A stretch of DNA of 14,796 nt from assembly GCA_030624785.1 (NCBI GenBank), contig JAUXJK010000016.1, forward strand, positions 1-14,796. The letters are read 5' to 3'. This DNA comes from Actinomycetes bacterium. Its GTDB lineage: Bacteria; Actinomycetota; Thermoleophilia; Gaiellales; Gaiellaceae. Below the pieces are notes generated by a model. That model was given only the letters and a program-made list of their open reading frames with translations. It was not told the origin of the DNA and searched no databases. The number at the start of each line of letters is the position of its first letter. Within the stretch, counting starts at the first letter, position 1. This document shows, in pieces, positions 6,711-14,796 of the stretch. Both the position numbers and the translations under genes were made by a program.

Positions 6711-7583
6711 GTGACGACAGTCGCGCTAGCCCTCGCGGCCGGCGCGCTATTCGGCCTTATTGCGGTCGCAGCACGCTGGGCACTCGGCCGTGGAGCGGAT
6801 GCGGAGGCCGGAGCCGCGGTGACCGCCGTGGTCGGCGCTGCGATTGGAGTTGCCCTCGCGGCGGGGGCTGGTCAGCTCGAGAGCACGTCCTGGTCACAGC
6901 TCTGGCCATATGTTGCCCTCGGCATAGCAGCGCCGGGCATCGCGCAGATTCTCTTCGTCCACGCCGTTCGAACCGCGGGTCCGTCGCGCACGGCGATCGT
7001 CATTGGGACGGCACCGGTTCTCTCCGCGATCATCGCGATCTGGGCTCTTGGCGAACGCCCACATTTTGCTCTCGGGATCGGTACCGCGCTGATCGTTCTC
7101 GGGGGGATCGCACTCGCCTGGGAAAGTGCTCGCCCGGCCGAATTCCGCGCGATCGGGCTTGCCCTTGCGCTCGCCTGCGCCATCCTGTTCGCGACGCGCG
7201 ACAATCTGCTGCGCGCAATCGCGGATGAAGAGGCGCCGCCTGTACTGCTCGCCTCGGCGGTATCCCTCGGAGCCGCGGCAGTGGCCGTCTTGCTCTATGT
7301 CGGGGCCCGTCAAGGAACGCGCGCACGGCGACGTATCTCCTCCGCGTTCCTTCCGTTCCTGCCGGCAGGTATTGCCCTGGGCCTCGCATATGCGGCGTTG
7401 CTCGCAGCCTTCGATCGAGGCGAGGTCACCCTGGTCGCGCCGCTCAACGCGACGCAGTCGCTGTGGGCGATCGGGCTCGCCGCTCTCGTCATCGGGCGAC
7501 GCGCAGACGCCATCGGGCGGAGGTTGGTCTTCGCTGGAGTACTCGTCGTGGCCGGAAGTGCGCTGGTCGCAGCGTTTCGTTAG
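6711..7583 (+). CDS. EamA/DMT-family inner-membrane transporter
   Basis: This 290-residue, very hydrophobic protein is built from two homologous EamA halves (about 3-138 and 146-289), about ten transmembrane helices in all. It shows the LGERP signature at the end of the first repeat (113-117), preceded by TAPVLSAIIAIWAL, and the matching second-repeat region APLNATQSLWAIGLAALVIGRR (243-264). The drug/metabolite transporter superfamily exports amino acids, metabolites or drugs; the substrate cannot be told from sequence. It is the only plus-strand gene, starts with GTG, and lacks a visible ribosome binding site. It ends 48 bases before the convergent guaA stop. A modest 6-bp inverted repeat (7565-7570 with 7586-7591) spans its TAG. 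The neighbouring MFS remnant suggests that this spot of the chromosome has been rearranged. Confidence 0.88.
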   Translation: MTTVALALAAGALFGLIAVAARWALGRGADAEAGAAVTAVVGAAIGVALAAGAGQLESTSWSQLWPYVALGIAAPGIAQILFVHAVRTAGPSRTAIVIGTAPVLSAIIAIWALGERPHFALGIGTALIVLGGIALAWESARPAEFRAIGLALALACAILFATRDNLLRAIADEEAPPVLLASAVSLGAAAVAVLLYVGARQGTRARRRISSAFLPFLPAGIALGLAYAALLAAFDRGEVTLVAPLNATQSLWAIGLAALVIGRRADAIGRRLVFAGVLVVAGSALVAAFR

Positions 7584-7631
7584 ACGCGACCGATCACGAC
7601 GACCAGACCGTGACAGTCTCCAGCCGTGTGC

Positions 7632-9248
7632 CTATTCCCACTCGATGGTCGCCGGCGGCTTCGACGAGATGTCGAGAGCGACGCGATTCACTTGCGGTAC
7701 TTCGTTGATGATTCTCGTCGAGATCACCTGCAGCACTTCATGAGGCAGGTACGCCCAATCTGCGGTCATGGCGTCCTCGGAGGTGACTGCTCGGATGACG
7801 ATCGGGTAGGCGTAGGTTCGCTCGTCGCCCTGAACGCCTACTGATCGAACCGCGGGCAGAACAGCGAAACACTGCCACAGTTCTCGATAGAGACCGGCCT
7901 TGCGAATCTCGTCGAGCAAGATCGCATCGGCCGCGCGAAGTGCATCAAGGCGCTCGACGGTGACCTCCCCAATGATCCTGATCGCGAGACCTGGGCCAGG
8001 GAACGGGTGCCGCCACACCATGTTCTCAGCGAGTCCCAGCTCAGCGCCGACACGTCGCACCTCGTCCTTGAAGAGAAGCCGGAGTGGCTCGACAAGCTCG
8101 AGGTCCATGTCGTCGGGCAGGCCGCCCACGTTGTGGTGTGACTTGATCTTGGCGGCGACACCCGCGTGACCGCCAGATTCGATGACATCCGAGTACAGCG
8201 TTCCCTGAACCAGGTAGCGAATATCACCAAGCCTCCTCGCTTCCTCCTCGAAAACTCGGATGAACTCTTCACCGATGTTCCGCCGTTTCTCTTCCGGGTC
8301 GACGACACCCGCGACTCGCGCGAGAAATCGATCGGATGCATCAACGTGAACGAGCGGCACCTGAAAATGCTCGTCAAATGTCCCGACGACGTTTACCGCT
8401 TCGTCGGCGCGCAAGAAGCCGTGATCGACGAAGACACATGTCAGTTGCTCTCCGACGGCCTTGTGCACCAGGAGTGCGGCGACCGCTGAGTCGACACCAC
8501 CCGAGAGCGCACAAAGCACCTTGGCGTCGCCGACGTGAGCACGAATACGCTCGACCTCTTCCTCGACGACGGCGGCCGCCGTCCACTCCGCGGGAGCGCC
8601 CACAACGTCATGAAGGAAGTGACGCAATACGTCCATTCCGTATGGGGTGTGCACAACCTCTGGGTGAAACTGCACGCCGTATCGGTGAGCATCGACGTCC
8701 TCGAAGGCGGCAATCGGTGTCGCCGGCGACGACGCGACGACGCGGGCCCCTGCGGGAGCGGCTACGACGGAGTCGCGGTGGCTCATCCAGCAGGTCTGCT
8801 CGTTCGGTTGGTCACGAAAAAGCTGGCTTCCATCCGGCACAACCGAAAGGTCAGCCCGGCCGAACTCTGCTGCATCGGTTCGATCTACGGCGCCACCAAG
8901 CTCCTGAGCCATGAGTTGCATGCCGTAACAGATTCCGAGCACGGGCACGCCCAGCTCGAATAGATCTGGATCGACGCGAGGCGCATCGTCCGCGTAGACC
9001 GACGCCGGGCCGCCCGAAAGAACGATCGCCCTCGCGTTGCGCGCTGACACCTCACCGGGAGTGATGGCGCTCGATACGAGTTCTGAGTAGACCCCGCATT
9101 CGCGTACGCGGCGTGCGATCAGCTGCGCGTATTGACCACCGAGATCGACAACAAGAACCGGCGCGTCCTCATGGTGATCGCCAGGAGTGAGCGTCGTGCT
9201 CTCTGCTTCGTGCCGCACCCCGACAGCATCCGTCGCGGTTTCCGTCAC
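7632..9248 (-). CDS. guaA: GMP synthase (glutamine-hydrolysing)
   Basis: GuaA aminates XMP to GMP using ATP and glutamine-derived ammonia. The class I amidotransferase domain (about 30-220) has the nucleophile in GICYGMQ (Cys107) and the rest of the triad in QFHPEV (His195, Glu197). The ATP-pyrophosphatase domain follows with the SGGVDS P-loop (249-254). The dimerisation domain has [12 protein letters not shown] and the closing PPATIEWE, the normal C-terminus. At 538 residues it carries about 28 extra, poorly conserved residues before [17 protein letters not shown]. The GTG at 9248 is 15 bases after guaB and lacks a clear ribosome binding site, so a start inside this extension (for example GTG at codon 11) is possible. 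It follows guaB, the gene for the enzyme that makes its substrate, and the two are almost certainly cotranscribed. Confidence 0.97.
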   Translation of the reverse strand: MTETATDAVGVRHEAESTTLTPGDHHEDAPVLVVDLGGQYAQLIARRVRECGVYSELVSSAITPGEVSARNARAIVLSGGPASVYADDAPRVDPDLFELGVPVLGICYGMQLMAQELGGAVDRTDAAEFGRADLSVVPDGSQLFRDQPNEQTCWMSHRDSVVAAPAGARVVASSPATPIAAFEDVDAHRYGVQFHPEVVHTPYGMDVLRHFLHDVVGAPAEWTAAAVVEEEVERIRAHVGDAKVLCALSGGVDSAVAALLVHKAVGEQLTCVFVDHGFLRADEAVNVVGTFDEHFQVPLVHVDASDRFLARVAGVVDPEEKRRNIGEEFIRVFEEEARRLGDIRYLVQGTLYSDVIESGGHAGVAAKIKSHHNVGGLPDDMDLELVEPLRLLFKDEVRRVGAELGLAENMVWRHPFPGPGLAIRIIGEVTVERLDALRAADAILLDEIRKAGLYRELWQCFAVLPAVRSVGVQGDERTYAYPIVIRAVTSEDAMTADWAYLPHEVLQVISTRIINEVPQVNRVALDISSKPPATIEWE

Positions 9249-9263
9249 TGCGGCACGTCGTCG

Positions 9264-10796
<1,533 letters not shown>

Positions 10797-10832
10797 TCAA
10801 CGTTCGGCCCCGCGAAGTGGTATCGCTGCCCG

Positions 10833-10859
10833 ATCTCGGCGTCAAAATGGACCCGAGAT
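10833..10859 (-). promoter_or_regulatory. Inverted repeat in the guaB leader
   Basis: ATCTCGG and CCGAGAT pair perfectly across a 13-base loop, between the candidate promoter and guaB. It could form an RNA stem in the leader or be a protein operator. No purine riboswitch core was recognised. Confidence 0.3.
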
Positions 10860-10882
10860 ACGTGTCGCGCGATCATGCGTCG

Positions 10883-10891
10883 ATCGTACCA
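10883..10891 (-). promoter_or_regulatory. Candidate extended -10 promoter for guaBA
   Basis: TGGTACGAT (TGn plus TACGAT) lies 27 bases after the pfkB stop, predicting a start near 10876 and a leader of about 95 bases. No good -35 hexamer is present. The shape is shared with the element upstream of rplM (TGGTACACT). Confidence 0.4.
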
Positions 10892-10917
10892 TTGGCCCAC
10901 GACGCCGTGCGGGTGAG

Positions 10918-11877
10918 CTAGCCGGCCGTTTCTGCAGGGTTGAGAACGTCAATTTGAACGTCGCCCGCGAGCCGGTGGAAGTCCTTGAGATCGAAACGGC
11001 CGGCGCCCGCTTGAAGGACCGAAGCCGCTCCGGCTGCGACGGCCTGGCGAATCGCATCCTCCGCGTCCTGATCCTGGTAGCGAGCGGCAAGATAGCCCGC
11101 CAGGAAGGCATCACCAGCACCGATGGTTGACACCGGATCGAGGACAGGGGCCGTTGCTCGAACTCTCATCTCCTGACGGTCGTCATGAAGCAGCGCATCG
11201 CATCCGCTCTCACGCGTGATGATCACGTCGCGCGCGCCGAGAGCTGCCACCTCGCCGAGTCCAGCATCAAAATCTGCCGGACTGTTGAACTCATGACCCA
11301 CGAGCTGCTCGGCCTCTCGCTGATTCGGCACGACCAGGGTGAGCTCAGATTGCATGCCCAGATGGAGAGGTTCAGCATCGGCATCCAGCACGGTCTGCAC
11401 TCCCATGCGACTCACGTCTCGAATCAGATCGCCATAGAGCCCCGGATCAACCCCGCGCGGCAGCGACCCGCAAAACACTACATACCGCGCGTTCTGCGAG
11501 AGATACATCAGCTTCTCGCGTAGGACGTCGAGCTCATGCTCGTCAACCTCGGGTCCCCACTCATTGATCTCCGTCGAGACACTTGTGATCGGATCAATGA
11601 CTGCCGTCGACGTGCGCGACTCACCCTGGATGCGGACCATGTCGTTGAGTAGGCCTTCTGTCGTCAGCCGGTCGACAATCTGAACACCCGTGCGGCCGCC
11701 CGCCAGGCCAGTGACGACGACGGGAATTCCAAGCCGCCGTAGGGCGCGGGCGACGTTGATGCCCTTGCCTCCGGAGCTGGTGTTCGCCGAGGTCGCCCGA
11801 TGCCGCCGACCGGCCTGAAAGTTCGGGACCACGACGGTGCGGTCAAGTGCAGCGTTGGGAGTGACGGTGATAATCAT
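10918..11877 (-). CDS. pfkB: PfkB-family sugar-phosphate kinase, 1-phosphofructokinase type
   Basis: This 319-residue protein has the layout of the FruK/LacC/PfkB branch of ribokinase-like kinases. It shows TVTPNAALDRT (4-14), the substrate-binding SGGKGINVARAL (35-46), CGSLPRGV (136-143), PNQREAEQL (184-192) and the anion-hole/catalytic TIGAGDAFLAG (251-261, catalytic Asp256). This branch phosphorylates fructose-1-phosphate, tagatose-6-phosphate or fructose-6-phosphate with ATP; which one applies here cannot be read from the sequence. No fructose phosphotransferase or lactose gene lies nearby, which weakens a plain fruK label. The ATG overlaps the dacA stop by four bases (ATGA), so it is translated from the pyrF-lysM-dacA transcript. 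Chance grouping with envelope genes is possible. Confidence 0.88.
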   Translation of the reverse strand: MIITVTPNAALDRTVVVPNFQAGRRHRATSANTSSGGKGINVARALRRLGIPVVVTGLAGGRTGVQIVDRLTTEGLLNDMVRIQGESRTSTAVIDPITSVSTEINEWGPEVDEHELDVLREKLMYLSQNARYVVFCGSLPRGVDPGLYGDLIRDVSRMGVQTVLDADAEPLHLGMQSELTLVVPNQREAEQLVGHEFNSPADFDAGLGEVAALGARDVIITRESGCDALLHDDRQEMRVRATAPVLDPVSTIGAGDAFLAGYLAARYQDQDAEDAIRQAVAAGAASVLQAGAGRFDLKDFHRLAGDVQIDVLNPAETAG

Positions 11878-13064
11878 CGGAGAAGGCCGAGCACGGAGCT
11901 AAACGCATCGCCTGCATTGTCGAGTGCTCGGCGAAGGTACCAGCTCGTGCGGTCCGGGATGCTGGTAACGGTGATCGACTCGGCCGCGATCAGGGGTCGC
12001 TCGGCGATAACTTCGCCGTTGGCGTCGACGATCTCCAGGCTTCCGAGCGGCTGTCCCGCGATGACCGGAAGCGAGACCATTGCTGGCGCACGAACACGCT
12101 CTTCGAGCGGTTCATCCCACTGGACGATGCGCGATACCGATCGATCCGCGACCAGTTCGAGCCGGCGGTCGTCCTGATACGGGATCTTCGAGCGCGCATA
12201 CACCGTCCCGGCCGAGATGACTTCGACCCGACCAAACTGCTCGAATCCCCAATCGAGCAGAGCCGCAAGATCCGAGTTGCGCTGTTCGCGGCTGGTGCCG
12301 CCGAGCACCACCCCGTAGAGCTGCACGCCATCGCGCCGAGCCGAGCCGACCTGGCTCCACCCTGCAGCACTGGTGTGCCCCGTCTTTACGCCTGTTAGTC
12401 CGGCATAGCTGCGAAGAAGATCGTTGGTGGTCTCAAGCTGACGGTTGCCGGGCAATGTGAGCTGCTCGAGCTGAACGAGCCCGCGGAAGTCTTCGTTCTG
12501 CATTGCGCGTCGCGCAAGCAACATCACGTCCCGCGCGCTCGAAACATGCCCGTCGACGTCCAGACCGTCGGGTCGGACGAACGTGGTATCCGTGAGGCCG
12601 ATCTCCTCAGCTTTCCGATTCATCAACCGCACGAAACGCTTTACCCCCCCTTTGGCGCCAACATGATCCGCGAGCGCATTGGCTGCGTCATTGGCACTCT
12701 CCACGAGCATCGCAGCAAGAAGCTGTTCGACCGTCAGCTCCTCGCCCGCACGTAGGTTGGCGGTCGCCTCGCCGACCTGCGCCGCCCGCTCGCTCACCAC
12801 GACCTTGTCCTTTAGCTTGGTTCGATCGAGCACGACCAACGCGGTCATGATCTTGGTAATGCTCGCTATCGGAACCTTCCTCCGTGGTTTGAGTGTCCAG
12901 AGGAGGTCTCCTGTCACCGCCTCGGCAACGAGCGCGGCGTTGGCGTCGGGCTTGGGCGGATTCTGAGCCGCAAACGCGGCGCCAGTGACGAACATGAGGC
13001 ACGCTGCGACCGCGACGAGGAGCCACCGCATGGCCTGCCGTCTTGCGGGGAGAAGAAGGTTCAC
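11874..13064 (-). CDS. dacA: D-alanyl-D-alanine carboxypeptidase (PBP5/DacA family)
   Basis: This is a secreted, membrane-associated DD-carboxypeptidase that trims the terminal D-Ala from peptidoglycan stem peptides. The signal peptide is clear: basic start, hydrophobic WLLVAVAACLMFVTGAA, cleavage likely after AFA (about residue 32). The penicillin-binding motifs are S-I-T-K (Ser68, Lys71), S-A-N (123-125) and K-T-G (227-229), all intact. A PBP5-like C-terminal beta domain (about 275-365) and an amphipathic tail (SWYLRRALDNAGDAF) that could bind the membrane follow. The GTG at 13064 is the longest start. ATG at 13031 (codon 12) would give a more compact signal peptide; neither has a strong ribosome binding site. 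A run of seven G in the coding strand (12644-12650) encodes Gly-Gly. The gene sits 29 bases after the LysM gene. Confidence 0.95.
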   Translation of the reverse strand: MNLLLPARRQAMRWLLVAVAACLMFVTGAAFAAQNPPKPDANAALVAEAVTGDLLWTLKPRRKVPIASITKIMTALVVLDRTKLKDKVVVSERAAQVGEATANLRAGEELTVEQLLAAMLVESANDAANALADHVGAKGGVKRFVRLMNRKAEEIGLTDTTFVRPDGLDVDGHVSSARDVMLLARRAMQNEDFRGLVQLEQLTLPGNRQLETTNDLLRSYAGLTGVKTGHTSAAGWSQVGSARRDGVQLYGVVLGGTSREQRNSDLAALLDWGFEQFGRVEVISAGTVYARSKIPYQDDRRLELVADRSVSRIVQWDEPLEERVRAPAMVSLPVIAGQPLGSLEIVDANGEVIAERPLIAAESITVTSIPDRTSWYLRRALDNAGDAFSSVLGLLR

Positions 13065-13068
13065 GTTA

Positions 13069-13081
13069 ATGCGGGCCGCAT
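13069..13081. repeat. Palindrome immediately upstream of dacA
   Basis: ATGCGG and CCGCAT flank a single central base, four bases before the GTG of dacA. It may be an operator half-pair or simply chance in GC-rich sequence. As RNA only about four pairs can form around a five-base loop. Confidence 0.2.
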
Positions 13082-13093
13082 CGAGCCCAACTA

Positions 13094-13519
13094 CTACCCG
13101 TCAGGGCGGGGGCGGATGCGCAGCGTCTGTCCCGTCTGCAACGCCACCGAGTCGACGTCGGGGTTAAGTTCCTTGAGCACCGTCGACGACGAACACACGC
13201 GAACGGCGATCGATTCGAAAGTGTCACCCGCTCTCACACGGTAGGTCGCGCGCCGAGGAGGCGTGCAGGCGACCGATGTCGTGGCTTCAATCTCAGTGGT
13301 TGCCTCCGTCGTGTCCGACGGAGGCTCCGTTTCGGTCAGCGTGGTCGTGACGACCACTGTTTGGCCGTCAGTACCTGTCTGTTCGAACGTTGCGACGCGG
13401 CTCGTTGGCTCGTCCTCGAACGACTCACGCACGATGAGGACGAGCAGGGTCGCTGCCGCGAAGAAAGCTATCGGCGCGAGTAGTCGCGCAAGCCAGAACC
13501 GAAGACTCCGTTCCTCCAT
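13094..13519 (-). CDS. Membrane-anchored LysM-domain protein
   Basis: This 141-residue protein starts with a short basic cytoplasmic tail and one transmembrane helix (about 13-31, LAPIAFFAAATLLVLIV). A Thr/Glu-rich linker (about 48-84, with VVVTTTLTETEPPSDTTEA-like sequence) leads to one LysM domain (about 92-137, with YRVRAGDTFESIAVR and LNPDVDSVALQTGQTLRI). LysM binds N-acetylglucosamine in peptidoglycan, so the likely role is to tether or sense the wall from the membrane; no catalytic domain is present. Two cysteines outside the membrane (85 and 109) could form a disulfide. The ATG is three bases after the pyrF stop and the gene is followed by dacA, so it belongs with the wall gene. A perfect 10-bp inverted repeat lies in its linker-coding part. 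Confidence 0.88.
   Translation of the reverse strand: MEERSLRFWLARLLAPIAFFAAATLLVLIVRESFEDEPTSRVATFEQTGTDGQTVVVTTTLTETEPPSDTTEATTEIEATTSVACTPPRRATYRVRAGDTFESIAVRVCSSSTVLKELNPDVDSVALQTGQTLRIRPRPDG
13302..13325 (-). repeat. Perfect 10-bp hairpin inside the LysM gene
   Basis: GCCTCCGTCG and CGACGGAGGC are separated by four bases (TGTC on the plus strand), within the Thr-rich linker codons of the LysM gene. It has no T-run. It may affect mRNA stability between pyrF and dacA, or be a by-product of repetitive Ser/Thr/Pro/Glu codons. Confidence 0.45.
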
Positions 13520-13522
13520 CGC

Positions 13523-14446
13523 CTACCAGCCCGATGCTGTCCAGATCGACGCGCGAAGCCTGGCTGCGGCCTGTCCGATCGCGCTGCGCCAGTCGTCGTC
13601 ATCGTCGGAACGAAATGCGTAGATCACCGAGCGCGCAACCGGGACGAGCACGCTGGCCGGGCCAAGCGCGAAGGCTGGCCGCAGGTCGGCAGGTTCGGCG
13701 CCTTGGGCACCGACGCCCGGCATGAGGAGGATCGCTCGCGGAAGCACGCGCCGCGCATCAGCAATGGCGTGTGGATGTGTTGCTCCGATCACCGCTCCGA
13801 CGCTAGACAGACCCTGTTCCCCCACGACCGTTTCACCCCAATGATCAACAAGTTCACCGACATGCTGCCACAGAGGTCTACCGTCCGAAAGGGCAAGGTC
13901 CTGCAAATCGGCGCTTCCAGGGTTCGACGTTTTCACCAGACAGAAGATGCCTGTGCCCTGTCGTCGACACGCTGTGACGAACGGCTCAACAGCGTCTCCA
14001 CCGAGATACGGATTGACGGTTAGTGCGTCGGCGAGTGGCGGCAGCGGCCCGCGATCCTCGAGATACGCGGCGGCGTAGGCTCTCGCCGTCGAGCCGATGT
14101 CGCCACGTTTTCCGTCGACGATCACGAGTAGTTCAGCGCCCTGGGCATAGTCGACGACCTCTTCCAGGGCGTGGATGCCGTGCGAGCCGAGCGCTTCGAA
14201 GAATGCGAGCTGAGGCTTGACAGCAACAGCATGGGGCGCGATTGCGTCGATGACGGCGCAACAGAAGCGTTCATAGCTAAGTGCCGCGCTCGCCGGGCCA
14301 AGATGAGCGTCGCCGCGCAACTCGACCGGCATCAGATCGAGTCGTGGATCCAGCCCGACGACGAGCTGAGAGCGTTTCTCCTCTACGGCGCGGGCCACCC
14401 GGTCTCCGAAGAAGCTCGAGGACTCGCTTTGGGATCGCGTGCTCAC
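13523..14446 (-). CDS. pyrF: Orotidine-5'-phosphate decarboxylase, type 2
   Basis: PyrF decarboxylates OMP to UMP, the last step of de novo pyrimidine synthesis, on the product of the PyrE enzyme encoded just upstream. It is the longer type-2 form typical of actinobacteria (307 residues against about 230 for the short form). It shows VGLDPRLDLMP (30-40), AVKPQLAFFEALG (75-87), the catalytic VDGKRGDIGSTA (110-121, Asp111, Lys113, Asp116), NPYLGGDAVEPF (145-156) and phosphate-binding MPGVGAQG (242-249). A run of five Asp occurs near the C-terminus. The GTG at 14446 is directly preceded by an in-frame TAG, so it is the earliest possible start. No ribosome binding site is seen, and instead a 10-bp hairpin ends three bases before it, suggesting controlled or coupled initiation. 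Confidence 0.95.
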   Translation of the reverse strand: MSTRSQSESSSFFGDRVARAVEEKRSQLVVGLDPRLDLMPVELRGDAHLGPASAALSYERFCCAVIDAIAPHAVAVKPQLAFFEALGSHGIHALEEVVDYAQGAELLVIVDGKRGDIGSTARAYAAAYLEDRGPLPPLADALTVNPYLGGDAVEPFVTACRRQGTGIFCLVKTSNPGSADLQDLALSDGRPLWQHVGELVDHWGETVVGEQGLSSVGAVIGATHPHAIADARRVLPRAILLMPGVGAQGAEPADLRPAFALGPASVLVPVARSVIYAFRSDDDDDWRSAIGQAAARLRASIWTASGW

Positions 14447-14449
14447 CTA

Positions 14450-14481
14450 GCGCGTCGCCCGTGCTTGGCATGGCGACGCGC
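14450..14481 (-). promoter_or_regulatory. 10-bp hairpin directly before pyrF start
   Basis: GCGCGTCGCC and GGCGACGCGC form a perfect 10-bp, GC-rich stem around a 12-base loop. The stem ends three bases before the pyrF GTG and begins two bases after the stop of the small upstream frame. It would cover the ribosome landing site of pyrF. No T-run follows, so translational masking or pausing is more likely than intrinsic termination. A smaller stem, TGCCGC-GAA-GCGGCA (14491-14505), precedes it. Confidence 0.5.
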
Positions 14482-14483
14482 CG

Positions 14484-14531
14484 TCACCCGTGCCGCTTCG
14501 CGGCAAGACCGATGAGTGCCCACTTCGTCAC
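14484..14531 (-). CDS. Candidate 15-codon leader peptide upstream of pyrF
   Basis: GTG at 14531 opens a frame for MTKWALIGLAAKRHG, ending in TGA at 14486..14484. GGAGGGG lies seven bases upstream, the best ribosome binding site in the window. The peptide is hydrophobic in the middle and basic at the end; I recognise no family. A 6-bp hairpin covers its last codons and a 10-bp hairpin starts two bases after its stop, right before pyrF. That arrangement resembles a leader peptide controlling a downstream gene, or a coupling frame delivering ribosomes to pyrF. It could also be the chance remnant of a longer small membrane protein. No translation evidence is available. Confidence 0.4.
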   Translation of the reverse strand: MTKWALIGLAAKRHG

Positions 14532-14538
14532 CTGTTAT

Positions 14539-14545
14539 CCCCTCC
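14539..14545 (-). promoter_or_regulatory. Strong ribosome binding site of the small frame
   Basis: GGAGGGG on the minus strand, seven bases before GTG 14531. It is unusual here because most genes in the window lack a clear site. Nothing else within range uses it: pyrF starts 92 bases farther on. Confidence 0.5.
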
Positions 14546-14562
14546 AGCCGCCCGAGACGGTC

Positions 14563-14610
14563 GACTCTCCGTTCGAATCTAGCACCGCGGACGGCGCGGA
14601 CTCACCGTTC
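14563..14610 (-). repeat. Two 12-base direct repeats flanking a -10-like element
   Basis: GAACGGTGAGTC (14610..14599) and GAACGGAGAGTC (14574..14563) differ by one base and lie 36 bases apart. The first falls over the expected -35 region and the second over the expected transcription start of the candidate promoter at 14576-14584. Such placement is typical of operators, but no regulator is identified. Confidence 0.45.
14576..14584 (-). promoter_or_regulatory. Candidate extended -10 promoter for pyrF unit
   Basis: TGCTAGATT (TGn plus TAGATT, four of six matches to TATAAT) lies between the two direct repeats. It predicts a start near 14569 and a leader of about 120 bases to pyrF that includes the small frame and both hairpins. 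No standard -35 hexamer is seen. Confidence 0.4.
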
Positions 14611-14669
14611 TAGGCGTATGCCTCATGGCTGCACACGCGTAGCCCGGGCGTCGCCGTCGCCAATCTACC

Positions 14670-14796
14670 TCAGGCGTCGCGAATCTCGTCGATCGTGTAG
14701 AGCGGCCTGAGCTCGACACCGGCACCTTCGAATGCCGCGGCCCCTCCTTGCCGGCGATCGACGACACAGACAGCGTGCTCACAGACGAGGCCTGCC
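14670..14796 (-). CDS. pyrE: C-terminus of orotate phosphoribosyltransferase, cut by right edge
   Basis: The last 41 codons are present, from 14795 to the TGA at 14672..14670. They read AGLVCEHAVCVVDRRQGG, then AAAFEGAGVELRPLYTIDEI and a final RDA. This matches the end of PyrE: the VxVVDRxxGG strand and loop after the phosphoribosyl-binding site, the E-x-A-G-V-E-L segment and the closing LYTIDEI. PyrE joins orotate to PRPP to make OMP, the substrate of PyrF encoded next. The catalytic loop and PRPP motif lie outside the window. The stop is 223 bases before pyrF, an unusually long gap in this otherwise compact run. The identification rests on these motifs plus the pyrF neighbour. Confidence 0.85.
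   Translation of the reverse strand, partial: AGLVCEHAVCVVDRRQGGAAAFEGAGVELRPLYTIDEIRDA

Noticed and set aside
7584..7631. Possible bidirectional terminator between eamA and guaA
   Set aside because: Only a 6-bp inverted repeat with a 15-base loop over the eamA stop is present, with no T-runs on either strand.
14277..14471. ATG frame starting in the loop of the pyrF hairpin
   Set aside because: It is out of frame with pyrF, Arg-rich and overlaps the conserved pyrF N-terminus; no ribosome binding site of note.
14556..14595. tRNA-like T-loop sequence GTTCGAATC
   Set aside because: The flanking five bases do not form a T-stem on either strand, and no acceptor, D or anticodon stems are found around it.
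14579..14782. 67-codon minus-strand frame over the pyrE end
   Set aside because: It is a different frame from the pyrE C-terminus, which has clear PyrE motifs and continues past the window edge.

Overview
The window is a GC-rich bacterial chromosome segment carrying mostly housekeeping genes, nearly all on the minus strand. Gene order and gene types point to an actinobacterium: rplM-rpsI-glmM-glmS-acpS-nnr-(tsaE) in one run, guaB-guaA next to each other, and a type-2 (mycobacterial-type) OMP decarboxylase. Most start codons are GTG (nnr, acpS, rpsI, rplM, eamA, guaA, dacA, pyrF), one is TTG (glmS), and clear Shine-Dalgarno sequences are rare. This would fit a deep-branching actinobacterial lineage such as Thermoleophilia, but that placement is inference.

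Read in the direction of minus-strand transcription (right to left), the window begins with the last 41 codons of pyrE. A 223-base spacer follows, holding a promoter-like element, two direct repeats, a 15-codon reading frame with a strong ribosome binding site, and two hairpins. Then comes a tight run of pyrF, a membrane-anchored LysM protein, a D-Ala-D-Ala carboxypeptidase (dacA) and a PfkB sugar-phosphate kinase. A 136-base gap with its own -10-like element leads to guaB and guaA, the two steps from IMP to GMP. A lone plus-strand EamA-family exporter gene converges on guaA.

Next to the exporter start lies a truncated MFS transporter remnant, also minus strand. Its 3' end appears to carry the promoter and leader hairpin for rplM-rpsI. 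That ribosomal pair runs into glmM and glmS (amino-sugar supply for peptidoglycan), acpS (ACP activation), the bifunctional NAD(P)HX repair gene nnr, and the first 17 codons of a probable tsaE at the left edge. Four-base stop/start overlaps (rplM/rpsI, dacA/pfkB, acpS/nnr, nnr/tsaE) suggest translational coupling.

I found no CRISPR array, insertion sequence, tRNA, rRNA, phage gene or obviously new multi-gene system. The points most worth a second look are the pyrE-pyrF spacer, the MFS remnant with the rplM leader, a probably leaderless acpS, and the exact TTG start of glmS.
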